DNA of 26,239 nucleotides from Candidatus Nanopelagicales bacterium (lineage in GTDB: Bacteria > Actinomycetota > Actinomycetes > S36-B12), in contig JAGYJP010000015.1 of assembly GCA_018402075.1 (NCBI GenBank), forward strand, positions 1-26,239, written 5' to 3'. A program made the position numbers and the translations under genes. How positions within the stretch are numbered: position 1 is the stretch's first letter; every line of letters begins with the position of its first letter. Positions 1 to 7,573 of this stretch are shown piece by piece. Under the pieces are notes generated by a model, which saw nothing but the letters and a program-made list of their open reading frames with translations, did no database searches and was not told the DNA's origin.

Positions 1-70
1 TTCTGAACGAACCACTGAACAACCGAGTCCTCACCCGCAGCATTGACGGACAAGAGTTACCACAGATCCG

Positions 71-1267
71 TTAACTGTCTGCGCGCTGTTGCAAGTGGTA
101 TCGAATCTGTAGTGCAACAGCCGCGCCTTCGCCCACTGCTGATGCTAATTGTTTGGTCGAATCGGCTCGGATATCCCCGGCGGCAAAGACCCCGGGAATT
201 GATGTTGACATGGTTCGATCCGTGACAATGAAACCGCGTTCGTCAAGGTCAACGACTCCGTCGAGCCAGTCGGTGTTTGGTTTGAGGCCAATGAACACAA
301 ATGCGCCGGTGGCCGAATGCTCGAACTCCTTGCCCTCAAGGTCGGCGAGTCGCAGACCCTTTAACTTCCCATTGTCCCCAGCGAGAAATTCCACCACCGC
401 GGTGTTCAGCATGAGCGACATCTGCGGATGATTGGTCACCTTGTTCAACAGGATCTTGGAGCCGGCTGCAGTATCCGAGCGGTCAATGACGGTAACGTGA
501 TCGGCGAACTTTGTCAGGAATAGTCCCTCCTCGAGGCCGGAGTTACCTGCCCCTAGCACCACAAGTTCATCAGCACCTTTATAGAAGGGGCCATCGCACG
601 TTGCACAAAAGTGGATACCGGATCCAATCAAGTCAGCTTCACCCGGTGCGTCGGTTCGCCGGTAGGTCGACCCAGCCGCAATCAATGTTGCGCCCGCGGT
701 CACTGTTTGACCCGTGGACAGAGTGATCACGGTGCCCGCATCTGTGGCATCTATTGACTCGACCGACACCGCGGTGAGTGACTCGACACCGTACCGAGCC
801 GCTTGCTCGGCGAATCGTTGCGCCAGTTCGGCTCCGCCGATCCCCTCAGGGAATCCTGGGTAATTGTCGAGGCGTTCAGTAACTCCCGCCTGACCTCCCA
901 GTGCGGACCGCTCCACCACGAGGGTCCGAAGATCCTCCCGCGCCGCGTAAATCGCGGCGGTCAATCCGGTGGGACCACCACCAATAATCACCACGTCATA
1001 GGTGGAATCAGCGGCCTCCCGAGTCAACCCCAATTTTTGGGCAAGTTCTTCATTAGATGGCTCGGCAACGTGTGATCCGTCGGGGAAGACGATTGTCGGA
1101 ATGATCTGTTTCCCGCCATTAAGTTCCAAGACGGTCTCGATTTCCTCGGGGTGCTCTTCGAGGTCGACATAACGGTAGGGAATTCGATGGTCACCGAGGA
1201 AGGATTTGCTCCGGCGGCAGTCTGGGCACCACGTTGCCCCGTACAAAACGATTCCTGATTCAGTCAT
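71..1267 (-). CDS. Mycoredoxin/glutaredoxin domain fused to thioredoxin-reductase-like flavoprotein
   Basis: A 398-residue two-domain redox protein. Residues 1-80 form a glutaredoxin/mycoredoxin-like domain with redox motif CPDC (Cys14, Cys17) and the NGG...IPT...DGS pattern of mycoredoxin. From about residue 90 it is a thioredoxin-reductase-type flavoprotein: FAD motif GGGPTG (~96-101), redox centre CATC (Cys221, Cys224), nucleotide motif GAGNSG (~239-244) and the C-terminal FAD motif GVFAAGD. The likely role is cytosolic disulfide reduction, with electrons passing from flavin through CATC to the attached CPDC domain; mycothiol involvement is inferred. The usual NADPH 2'-phosphate motif HRRxxxR is replaced by DRSDTAA, so the donor may not be NADPH. 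An ATG five codons upstream is rejected because the GGGAG ribosome site lies between the two ATGs. Confidence 0.9.
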   Translation of the reverse strand: MTESGIVLYGATWCPDCRRSKSFLGDHRIPYRYVDLEEHPEEIETVLELNGGKQIIPTIVFPDGSHVAEPSNEELAQKLGLTREAADSTYDVVIIGGGPTGLTAAIYAAREDLRTLVVERSALGGQAGVTERLDNYPGFPEGIGGAELAQRFAEQAARYGVESLTAVSVESIDATDAGTVITLSTGQTVTAGATLIAAGSTYRRTDAPGEADLIGSGIHFCATCDGPFYKGADELVVLGAGNSGLEEGLFLTKFADHVTVIDRSDTAAGSKILLNKVTNHPQMSLMLNTAVVEFLAGDNGKLKGLRLADLEGKEFEHSATGAFVFIGLKPNTDWLDGVVDLDERGFIVTDRTMSTSIPGVFAAGDIRADSTKQLASAVGEGAAVALQIRYHLQQRADS

Positions 1268-1296
1268 GTCAATGTCTCCCATTTAGTTTTTCCCAT

Positions 1297-1325
1297 TAAG
1301 TATTGATGTGTTTGTTGATGTCCAA
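1297..1325 (-). promoter_or_regulatory. Candidate promoter of the redox fusion gene
   Basis: On the minus strand a TTGGAC -35 (1320-1325) is followed after 17 nt by TACTTA (1297-1302) as a weak -10, about 30 nt before the chosen start. This rests on consensus resemblance only. The rest of the 160-nt gap up to the HxlR relic shows no further structure. Confidence 0.35.
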
Positions 1326-1428
1326 TGTACTCAGATATTGTGGGTGTGGATCCATCCTCGAGCCTGAAAAACCTGGTCAACGGGGGTATTGAACAGGTGA
1401 TTGGTGTAGTGAGACATCGTTTTCACGC

Positions 1429-1692
1429 TCAGAGCCAAGACGAGGTACAGAATATGTTCGCTGTAGCCAGCGGCAGTGAACTCAACCCCCAGGCCGCGAT
1501 CTCGGCCAAAATCGGTGTCAACTCAATGGCAGGTTGCTCTGGAATGTAAACGACCTGACGGCCGTCCTGCGGATCGGGGATTTTTGCAATCAAACCCGAG
1601 TCCACCAGTCGACTCAGGCGATCACCAAAAATATCCAGCGAAGCAGCTATCGGGCATTCCGATCGAAGTTGCTTGTTGATCACAAGTGACAT
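1429..1692 (-). pseudogene. HxlR-type regulator with internal deletion (likely non-functional)
   Basis: Reading from the ATG at 1692 gives 87 residues. The start carries the HxlR hallmark (RSECPIAASLDIFGD, with the redox-type Cys) and the end carries the wing (DRLSRLVDSGLI, then DPQDGRQVVYIP) and the C-terminal helix ending in ..AAWG. HxlR proteins normally have about 35 residues between these blocks (the KW..LIL..L...RF.EL segment plus the recognition helix); here they are absent and the two blocks join in frame at FGD/RL. I infer an in-frame deletion that removes much of the winged helix, so DNA binding is probably lost. An earlier ATG at 1758 would give 109 residues but would run through the operator-like repeat at 1716-1747. 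It could still be an odd short homologue. Confidence 0.6.
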
Positions 1693-1715
1693 GCTGTTAC
1701 CGCAGTCCCAGTCAC

Positions 1716-1747
1716 CACAAGTGAGCACACTAGAGTTCACACTTGTG
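1716..1747. promoter_or_regulatory. Inverted repeat CACAAGTG / CACTTGTG (candidate HxlR operator)
   Basis: CACAAGTG (1716-1723) and its reverse complement CACTTGTG (1740-1747) are separated by 16 nt. A third CACAAGTG lies at 1681-1688, just inside the HxlR relic. The pair sits 24-55 nt upstream of the HxlR start and about 44-75 nt upstream of the divergent beta-propeller gene, a usual position for a HxlR-family operator. The assignment is inferred from position and symmetry. Confidence 0.45.
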
Positions 1748-1790
1748 AAGGGAATCAATCAGCAGCCAACTTGCCCCCTACCGTGCACGC

Positions 1791-3011
1791 ATGCGTAAAC
1801 TGCTGGTCCAACTTCTCCTGGGATCTCTAGCCCTAGCCCTGGTCAGCCAACCGGCAAGCGCAGCAGCCGAACAAATCAACACGGTCGTGGCAACCATTCC
1901 TGTCGGCTCTGGCCCTTCAGCCGTTGCCTTCTCACCAGATGGATCCACTGCGTATGTTCCCAGCGGCAACTTTGGTTCCACCGGTCTGTACCTCATCGAC
2001 ACTGCAGCACGTGCAACCACCGGATCCCCCATCAGCACCGGCGGTATACAACGTGCTGTCGCGGTGTCCCCTATCGGATCAACGGTATATGTCACCAGCG
2101 GCTTCATCACGTGGGCTTTGTTCCCCATGGATAGCGCCACGAACACGGTTGGAACACCAGTAGCCGTCGGTGCAACGCCGTTTGACATTGTGATGACGTC
2201 CGACGGAGCCACCGCATTCACCACTGCCAGCGGTGCCGATAAAATTGATGTCACAGACCTAAGCACCATGACAGTCACTGCCAGCATCAACGTGGGAAAT
2301 GAACCCTTTGGAGTCGCCTTAACCCCTGATAACACGAGTCTTTATGTAGCCAATGCAACGGGTAACACCGTGAGCGTCATTGATACTTCTACAAACAAGG
2401 TGGTCGGTTCACCAATTGCGGTGGGCAGCGACCCCTACGGACTTGCCGTGTCCCCTGACGGCGCCACTGTTTTAGTTGCGAACTCGTCAGCGAACACAGT
2501 TTCGGTGATCCAGACGAGTGATAACACCGTCACCACCACGATTCCAATGGGAACCCAGCCCCTGCGCATTGCATTTGCCCCCAGCGGCGAGTTCGCGTAC
2601 GTGACGAACTCCGGAAGCGACAACGTTTCTGTCATCCGTATGAGTGACTTAACGGTGACCGACACAATTCCAGTGGGGGATAACCCCGGTGGTATCGCAG
2701 TGTCACCTAATGGCGAGTTCGCCTATGTCACCAATTATTTGGACAACACCGTCTCGGTGATCCGCCTGCTGCCTCAATCAATCCCCGCCAACTACCCAAC
2801 CGCCCCGCTCCAACAGTTCGGTGTCCCTGCGAACACCCAGCAAGTTCAATGCGCTGACCTGGCGCCGGACAGCGTCAATGAACCCGGGATCGCGAACCTC
2901 ACCGATCAGGGGTGGTCGCTGTCCTGGGCCCAGTGGGTGAACAATGGTTCCGGAGGCCCCGTCTGCTCCCGCCAGCCGTATTACAACGGTTTGAATTGGT
3001 CAGTCCGGTAA
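1791..3011 (+). CDS. Secreted YVTN-type beta-propeller protein with C-terminal cysteine module
   Basis: A 406-residue exported protein. Residues 1-27 are a Sec signal peptide (MRKLL, hydrophobic core, ASA cleavage motif). The body has about seven ~42-residue repeats of the YVTN/NHL-like propeller type (for example VGSGPSAVAFSPDG, VGSDPYGLAVSPDG, TNTVSVI, EFAYVTN). The last ~70 residues form a separate module with Cys residues and a WSLSWAQWVNNGSGGPVC segment, which resembles tail modules of other actinobacterial secreted proteins. No lipobox, LPXTG signal or transmembrane tail is seen, so it is probably released or loosely wall-bound. Propellers of this type usually bind ligands or proteins; no catalytic function can be assigned. 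No clear Shine-Dalgarno precedes the ATG, so initiation may be leaderless or weak. Confidence 0.85.
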   Translation: MRKLLVQLLLGSLALALVSQPASAAAEQINTVVATIPVGSGPSAVAFSPDGSTAYVPSGNFGSTGLYLIDTAARATTGSPISTGGIQRAVAVSPIGSTVYVTSGFITWALFPMDSATNTVGTPVAVGATPFDIVMTSDGATAFTTASGADKIDVTDLSTMTVTASINVGNEPFGVALTPDNTSLYVANATGNTVSVIDTSTNKVVGSPIAVGSDPYGLAVSPDGATVLVANSSANTVSVIQTSDNTVTTTIPMGTQPLRIAFAPSGEFAYVTNSGSDNVSVIRMSDLTVTDTIPVGDNPGGIAVSPNGEFAYVTNYLDNTVSVIRLLPQSIPANYPTAPLQQFGVPANTQQVQCADLAPDSVNEPGIANLTDQGWSLSWAQWVNNGSGGPVCSRQPYYNGLNWSVR

Positions 3012-3038
3012 CACCTAACCCAACCAAAGGAAAATTCC

Positions 3039-3434
3039 ATGAGCGCATCACTGCAGCAAGCCCATGACGACCTCTATGCAGCCCTTAACCAAATGCTCAC
3101 GGGAGACCCAGAGCCAGTATTAGCTGTCTGGTCCCAAGAAGACGACATCTCCTACGGCGGTCCATTCGGTGAGTTCACTCACGGCCGTGCTCCCATCACC
3201 GTTACCTTCGAAGAAGTCGCCCAGCGCAATCTGCAGGGCGAAATTGTTGTCACCGATGTCACCACGGTGGAAGGAACCGACATCGGGTACACCACCTGCA
3301 TTGAGCACGGGAACAACCACATCATTGACGGTGAAACCGTGAACCTCAGGCACCGAGCCACCAATATCTTCCGCAAGGAAACAGACGGCTGGCGCCTAGT
3401 CCACCATCACACCGATAGTTCGGCTACCAGTTAA
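3039..3434 (+). CDS. NTF2/SnoaL-like (DUF4440-type) protein
   Basis: A 131-residue cytosolic protein with no signal peptide. The layout fits the SnoaL_3/NTF2-like fold: an N-terminal helix (LQQAHDDLYAALNQML), then VLAVWSQEDDISYGGPFGEFTHGR, then strands that end in ATNIFRKETDGWRLVHHHTD, the typical family finish. Members include small hydrolases, cyclases, isomerases and ligand-binding proteins, so the reaction cannot be given. It follows the beta-propeller gene after 27 nt with its own AAAGGA site, and may be cotranscribed with it. Confidence 0.75.
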   Translation: MSASLQQAHDDLYAALNQMLTGDPEPVLAVWSQEDDISYGGPFGEFTHGRAPITVTFEEVAQRNLQGEIVVTDVTTVEGTDIGYTTCIEHGNNHIIDGETVNLRHRATNIFRKETDGWRLVHHHTDSSATS

Positions 3435-3512
3435 TTCGACTAATACTCAAAAAAGTTGCGCCAGGACTCAGTGAGCTTTGGCCATTGGTCCGGCGTTTAT
3501 TGCGTGAGTGGT

Positions 3513-4028
3513 TCAGCGCTGAACTTTGCCTGGAATCTCTTTCTCGCCCACCACAATAACGATGCCGGCCGGTGCACGCGAAGTAGCGACGAATTGATAA
3601 ATCCCGGCTTCTGCAGGTGCCCGGTAACGAGCGAGATAGACAAAGTTGGTGTTGAGAGACGAGTAGTAGAAATCGGTGCGCTCATTGAATTTAATTGCCA
3701 TTTTCTTACCCGAGGGTGAGGTGACCACCAACCGCGGCAATTGTGAGTTCTTGAGCGCGTTCTCCGGCTTTTTATCAACAATCAAATATTCCACCACTAA
3801 TTCCTCGCCCTTTTTCAGTGCAGCGCGGAAAGCTTTCTTTTGACCTGATTTGGTGAAGGACGCTCGAATGGCAAATGAAATCGTGCCATCAACCAGCAAG
3901 GGACCGGCTTTTGGAGTTGTGTCACTGTCGAGCAAATTCACGGGCGTGTGAGCTGACGCGGGTGTGGCTAGTTGAGGTATGAAAATAGAAACCGCGACAA
4001 GTAGTGCGATGGAAAGAGTTCTCTTCAT
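3513..4028 (-). CDS. Secreted protein of unknown function
   Basis: A 171-residue protein I do not recognise. Residues 1-26 are a clear Sec signal peptide (MKRTLS, hydrophobic core, ending ASA-HTP). The mature part is Lys-rich, strand-rich and cysteine-free, with a segment KAFRAALKKGEELVVEYLIV and a beta-rich end (AGIYQFVATSRAP..IVIVVGEKE) that suggests a small beta-sandwich. No lipobox or anchor is seen. A good GAGGAAAG ribosome site precedes the ATG. The stop codon lies inside a 14-nt palindrome (GTTCAGCGCTGAAC, 3511-3524) that could form a small hairpin but has no T-run. The gene converges on the SnoaL-like gene and diverges from lldD. Confidence 0.7.
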   Translation of the reverse strand: MKRTLSIALLVAVSIFIPQLATPASAHTPVNLLDSDTTPKAGPLLVDGTISFAIRASFTKSGQKKAFRAALKKGEELVVEYLIVDKKPENALKNSQLPRLVVTSPSGKKMAIKFNERTDFYYSSLNTNFVYLARYRAPAEAGIYQFVATSRAPAGIVIVVGEKEIPGKVQR

Positions 4029-4111
4029 TAGCTTTCCTCACGTTGCTCTGGCAATATGGTCGGCTGGTGATTACCCGTGTCACCCGGATAGACCGTTACT
4101 CTAAGGGCAGA

Positions 4112-4141
4112 TTGATAATTGTCATTACCCCGGCACAGAAT
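4112..4141 (+). promoter_or_regulatory. Candidate lldD promoter
   Basis: TTGATA (4112-4117) and CAGAAT (4136-4141) are separated by 18 nt and resemble sigma-70 -35/-10 boxes in the 145-nt gap between the divergent secreted-protein gene and lldD. The match is modest. Confidence 0.3.
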
Positions 4142-4188
4142 AATCAGTCTGTTCGGGTGTAGACCCCGAGGAAGTGGAGTATCACGTG

Positions 4189-5403
4189 ATGCAGAGGCGA
4201 TTGCCTAGGCCTTCGGAGATTCTGCCACTCATTGGTACACCGGATCGGAGCAAATCAAGACTTCAGCGCCGATTGGAGCGCTGCGCCAGTGTGAGCGATA
4301 TTCGCGAGTTGGCCAGACGCTCCACTCCAAAATCTGTATTCGACTACACCGATGGTGGCTCAATGTCGGAAACAAGTTTGGATCGCAGTCGCGATGCGTA
4401 CCGGAGAGTCGAGTTCACGCCTCGTGTCATGCGCGATGTTTCTCAGGTGGATATGTCCACCAACTTTTTGGGTAAGCCCAGTGCCTTACCTTTCGCTTTC
4501 GCTCCCACCGGGTTCACCCGCATGATGCATCACGTGGGCGAGCCTGCGGTCGCACAGGTAGCAGCAGGGGCCGGAATTGCGTATGCACTTTCGACGCTCG
4601 GCACCACGAGCATCGAAGGTTTAGCTGCTGCGGTGCCACATGGGCGTCGATGGTTCCAACTCTATGTTTCACGTGATCGAACTCAGGCCGAGGATTTAAT
4701 GCGCCGGGCGCGCGACAATGGTTATGACTCTTTGATTCTCACGGTGGATACGGCCGTTGGTGGAATACGTTGGCGAGAGGTACGCAATGGATTAACCATT
4801 CCTCCACAACTCAGCTTAAGCACGATTCTTGACATGTCGCGACACCCAAAGTGGTGGGCGAATGTACTCACCACCGAGCCACTCACTTTCGCTTCCCTGT
4901 CAACTTCGGGAGGCACGGTGGGGGACTTGCTGACTCGTGTTTTTGATCCGGGTGTAACGATCGCGGACATTGCGTGGATCAATGACAACTGGGATGGCGC
5001 GGTGATTGTTAAGGGAGTGCAGTCGGTCGCAGATGCCGTGATCTTGTCTGAACTCGGGGTGGACGCCATCGTCCTGAGTAACCACGGCGGACGCCAGATT
5101 GAAAAGGGCAATGTCCCACTTGAGCTACTTCCCAGTGTCGTAGATGCAGTCGGTGGTCGCACCGAAGTTTATGTGGACGGTGGCATCATGAGTGGTGCGG
5201 ATATTGTGGCTGCGCTCGCATTTGGTGCCACCGGAACGCTGATTGGTCGCGCATATTTATATGGGCTGATGGCGGGTGGAATGGATGGAGTGCAACGCGT
5301 TGCGGACATATTGACCAAAGAGATCAAAGTGACCATGCAGCTTCTCGGTGTGACCAGTATTGATCAACTGGATACGTCCATGGTGCGCCTGCGCCCGAAC
5401 TGA
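4189..5403 (+). CDS. lldD: FMN-dependent L-lactate dehydrogenase (LldD2-type alpha-hydroxy-acid dehydrogenase)
   Basis: A 404-residue member of the FMN-dependent alpha-hydroxy-acid dehydrogenase family, which oxidises L-lactate (or a similar 2-hydroxy acid) to the keto acid and usually feeds electrons to the membrane quinone pool. Visible hallmarks are FDYTDGG near the N-terminus, the FMN-binding FAPTGFTRMMHHVGE, the active-site SNHGGRQIE (catalytic His299) and VDGGIMSGADI followed by GRAYLYG. Start choice: in-frame GTG codons at 4174 and 4186 are possible, but GGAG (4176-4179) is best spaced for 4186/4189, and MQRRLPRP matches family starts. The gene converges on the rhamnulose-1-P aldolase/lactaldehyde dehydrogenase gene with only 14 nt between them, which points to lactate from lactaldehyde as the substrate. 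Glycolate or mandelate oxidation is less likely. Confidence 0.88.
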   Translation: MQRRLPRPSEILPLIGTPDRSKSRLQRRLERCASVSDIRELARRSTPKSVFDYTDGGSMSETSLDRSRDAYRRVEFTPRVMRDVSQVDMSTNFLGKPSALPFAFAPTGFTRMMHHVGEPAVAQVAAGAGIAYALSTLGTTSIEGLAAAVPHGRRWFQLYVSRDRTQAEDLMRRARDNGYDSLILTVDTAVGGIRWREVRNGLTIPPQLSLSTILDMSRHPKWWANVLTTEPLTFASLSTSGGTVGDLLTRVFDPGVTIADIAWINDNWDGAVIVKGVQSVADAVILSELGVDAIVLSNHGGRQIEKGNVPLELLPSVVDAVGGRTEVYVDGGIMSGADIVAALAFGATGTLIGRAYLYGLMAGGMDGVQRVADILTKEIKVTMQLLGVTSIDQLDTSMVRLRPN

Positions 5404-5417
5404 TCCGCATTCTTGTT

Positions 5418-7484
5418 TCAGCGTTGGAAGGCGGCGGCAACCCCTGAATCGACCGGGACAATAAGACCCGTGGTCCGCGAGAACTCGGCAGAGGCAAGTG
5501 CGGCAACCGCGGCAGCAACGTCTGCGGGAGTGACTTCACGCTTCAGGATCGTGCGCTGGGCGTAAAAAGCACCGAGATCTTCCTCGGCCACTCCGTACAC
5601 GGCGGCCCGACTCGCACCCCACCCACCAGAGAAGATTCCAGAGCCCTGCACAACGCCATCGGGGGCAATGCCGTTTACGCGAATTGCGTGCTCCCCAAGT
5701 TCAACGGCGAGTAGGCGAACCTGATGTGACTGATTAGCTTTGGCCGCGCTGTAAGCGATATTCGAAGGTCCCGCGAAGACCGAGTTCTTGCTGGCAATGT
5801 AAATAATGTCTCCACCCATTCCCTGGGCGATCATGACCCGGGCGCACTCGCGAGACACGAGGAATGACCCACGCGCCATGACATCGTGTTGTACATCCCA
5901 ATCCTTCGAAGTCGTGTCGAGTAGCGGTTTACTCAGGGACAGTCCCGCATTGTTCACCACCAGGTCAACTCCACCAAATGCGATCGCGGCTGATTCGACC
6001 ATGTGGTGAATTGCGTTCTCTTGAGTAACGTCAACTTCCACCGCGATGGCAAAGTCAGGGCCCCCAAGTTGCTCGGCCAGTATTTGGGCGCTGGAGAAAT
6101 TTCGATCTGCAATCACGACAACGGCGCCATCGCGCACCAGCGCCTCGGCTGTTGCTTTACCGATCCCACTGCCACCGCCGGTCACAATGGCGATTCGCCC
6201 CGCATGCCTTTTGGGGGCGGGCAAGCGTTGCAGTTTCGCTTCCTCTAAGTCCCAGTACTCAATGCGAAATTTTTCGTGCTCTGAAATGGGTGAATACGCT
6301 GACAGGGATTCCGCACCACGCATGACGTTAATGGCATTGATATAAAACTCTGCGGCCACCCGAGCGGTTTGTTTATTCGCTCCGAACGAGAACATTCCAA
6401 CACCAGGGATCAAGACAATAGCGGGATCGGCACCCCGCATTGCCGGACTGTCTGGGGTCGCCCAGCGTTGGTAGTAGGCCGAGTACTCAACCCGATACTG
6501 CTCATGCAATTGATGCAGTCGCTCAAGGAGTTCGGCAATGGGCGTAGTGGGTGGAAGGTCCAAAACCATGGGGCGAATTTTTGTGCGCAGGAAATGATCT
6601 GGGCATGAAGTTCCGAGCATTGCCAGATCTGGGTGCCGCTCCCGCGACAGGAAATCGAGTACCACCTCGCTGTCATTGAAATGTCCGATCATGCGCCGAT
6701 CGCGAGATGCCATTCCGCGAAGTGCAGGAGCTAATTGCGCCGCAAGCGCGGATCGTTGATCTTCGGGGAGTGGTTCGTATCCGGTAATGAGATCACCGAA
6801 TGGGTTGGGGCGCCCGTGTTCTTGGATGAACAACTCGGCCGTGCGAATCATGCGTTCGGAGTTTGCTTCACACTCCTGTGAGGTGTCGCCCCACGCGGTA
6901 ATTCCGTGGCCACCCAGGATGCAACCAATTGCCTGGGGATTGTCGCGCTGAATGTGTGCGATCTCAAGGCCGAGGGTGAAACCGGGACGGCGCCACGGCA
7001 CCCACACGACACTATCCCCGAAACACTGACGGGTGATTTCTTCACCATTGCGGGCGGTGGCCAGCGCAATACCGGAATCGGGATGGAGGTGATCAACATG
7101 GGCGCGCTCCACCAATCCGTGCATGGCGGTATCGATAGATGGTGCCGCCCCACCCGAGCCGTGCAGGCAGTAACTCAGATTCGCCACCATTTCGTCTTCT
7201 TCGTCCGCACTTTCACGACCAGCACCTTGTTGATCTTTACTCGCGAAGACGAATGCTAAGCCGCGCAACCGATCGATTCGCAGAACGGATAACCCTGACT
7301 CGGTGAGTGTGCCCAGGTCACCACCCGAGCCTTTGATCCACATCACCTCGACCGGGTCTCCGGTGGTCGGGTCACTGACCTGACCTTTTGCCGAGGTGTT
7401 ACCGCCGGCGTAATTGGTATTGCGCGGGTCAGAGCCGAGCCGATGTGAACGGGCGAGCAGTTCCTTGACCGGTACCGGCGTCAC
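5418..7484 (-). CDS. rhaEW: Bifunctional rhamnulose-1-phosphate aldolase / lactaldehyde dehydrogenase
   Basis: A 688-residue fusion of the RhaD-ADH family (like Bacillus YuxG/RhaEW). The N-terminal ~400 residues are a class II aldolase domain (GGNTSAKG at ~27-34, metal-site segment HVDHLHPDSGIA, GGHGITAWG). From about residue 425 a short-chain dehydrogenase follows: TGGGSGIG cofactor loop, NNAGLS, and catalytic Y-x-x-x-K (YSAAK, ~575). The aldolase splits L-rhamnulose-1-phosphate into DHAP and L-lactaldehyde, which the SDR domain oxidises to L-lactate. Start choice: the frame stays open to 7553, but GTG at 7484 has GGGAG five nt upstream and leaves the palindromic promoter region free. The gene is divergent from the DeoR regulator and convergent with lldD. 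Related fusions may act on other deoxy-ketose-1-phosphates. Confidence 0.9.
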   Translation of the reverse strand: MTPVPVKELLARSHRLGSDPRNTNYAGGNTSAKGQVSDPTTGDPVEVMWIKGSGGDLGTLTESGLSVLRIDRLRGLAFVFASKDQQGAGRESADEEDEMVANLSYCLHGSGGAAPSIDTAMHGLVERAHVDHLHPDSGIALATARNGEEITRQCFGDSVVWVPWRRPGFTLGLEIAHIQRDNPQAIGCILGGHGITAWGDTSQECEANSERMIRTAELFIQEHGRPNPFGDLITGYEPLPEDQRSALAAQLAPALRGMASRDRRMIGHFNDSEVVLDFLSRERHPDLAMLGTSCPDHFLRTKIRPMVLDLPPTTPIAELLERLHQLHEQYRVEYSAYYQRWATPDSPAMRGADPAIVLIPGVGMFSFGANKQTARVAAEFYINAINVMRGAESLSAYSPISEHEKFRIEYWDLEEAKLQRLPAPKRHAGRIAIVTGGGSGIGKATAEALVRDGAVVVIADRNFSSAQILAEQLGGPDFAIAVEVDVTQENAIHHMVESAAIAFGGVDLVVNNAGLSLSKPLLDTTSKDWDVQHDVMARGSFLVSRECARVMIAQGMGGDIIYIASKNSVFAGPSNIAYSAAKANQSHQVRLLAVELGEHAIRVNGIAPDGVVQGSGIFSGGWGASRAAVYGVAEEDLGAFYAQRTILKREVTPADVAAAVAALASAEFSRTTGLIVPVDSGVAAAFQR

Positions 7485-7509
7485 AATGACTCCCAAACAA
7501 CTAGGTGTG

Positions 7510-7527
7510 TAATATAATGTTATATTA
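7510..7527. promoter_or_regulatory. Perfect AT-rich palindrome between divergent rhamnose genes (candidate DeoR operator)
   Basis: TAATATAA-TG-TTATATTA is an 18-nt inverted repeat with perfect 8-nt arms in the 89-nt gap between the aldolase/dehydrogenase and the DeoR regulator. It stands out against the much more GC-rich surroundings. It probably serves both as operator and as -10 region for one or both divergent promoters, with the DeoR protein as the likely ligand-responsive repressor. That pairing is inferred. Confidence 0.6.
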
Positions 7528-7573
7528 TCAAAGTCTAACATTTCCACCGACACTTGCAGTCACGAGGAGTCCC

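Noticed and set aside
1429..1758. HxlR gene started at ATG 1758 (109 residues)
   Set aside because: The extra 22 residues do not resemble the family and would put the operator-like repeat inside the coding region.
3511..3524. Perfect palindrome GTTCAGCGCTGAAC at the end of the secreted-protein gene, possible terminator
   Set aside because: The stem is short and no T-run follows on either strand; it overlaps coding sequence.
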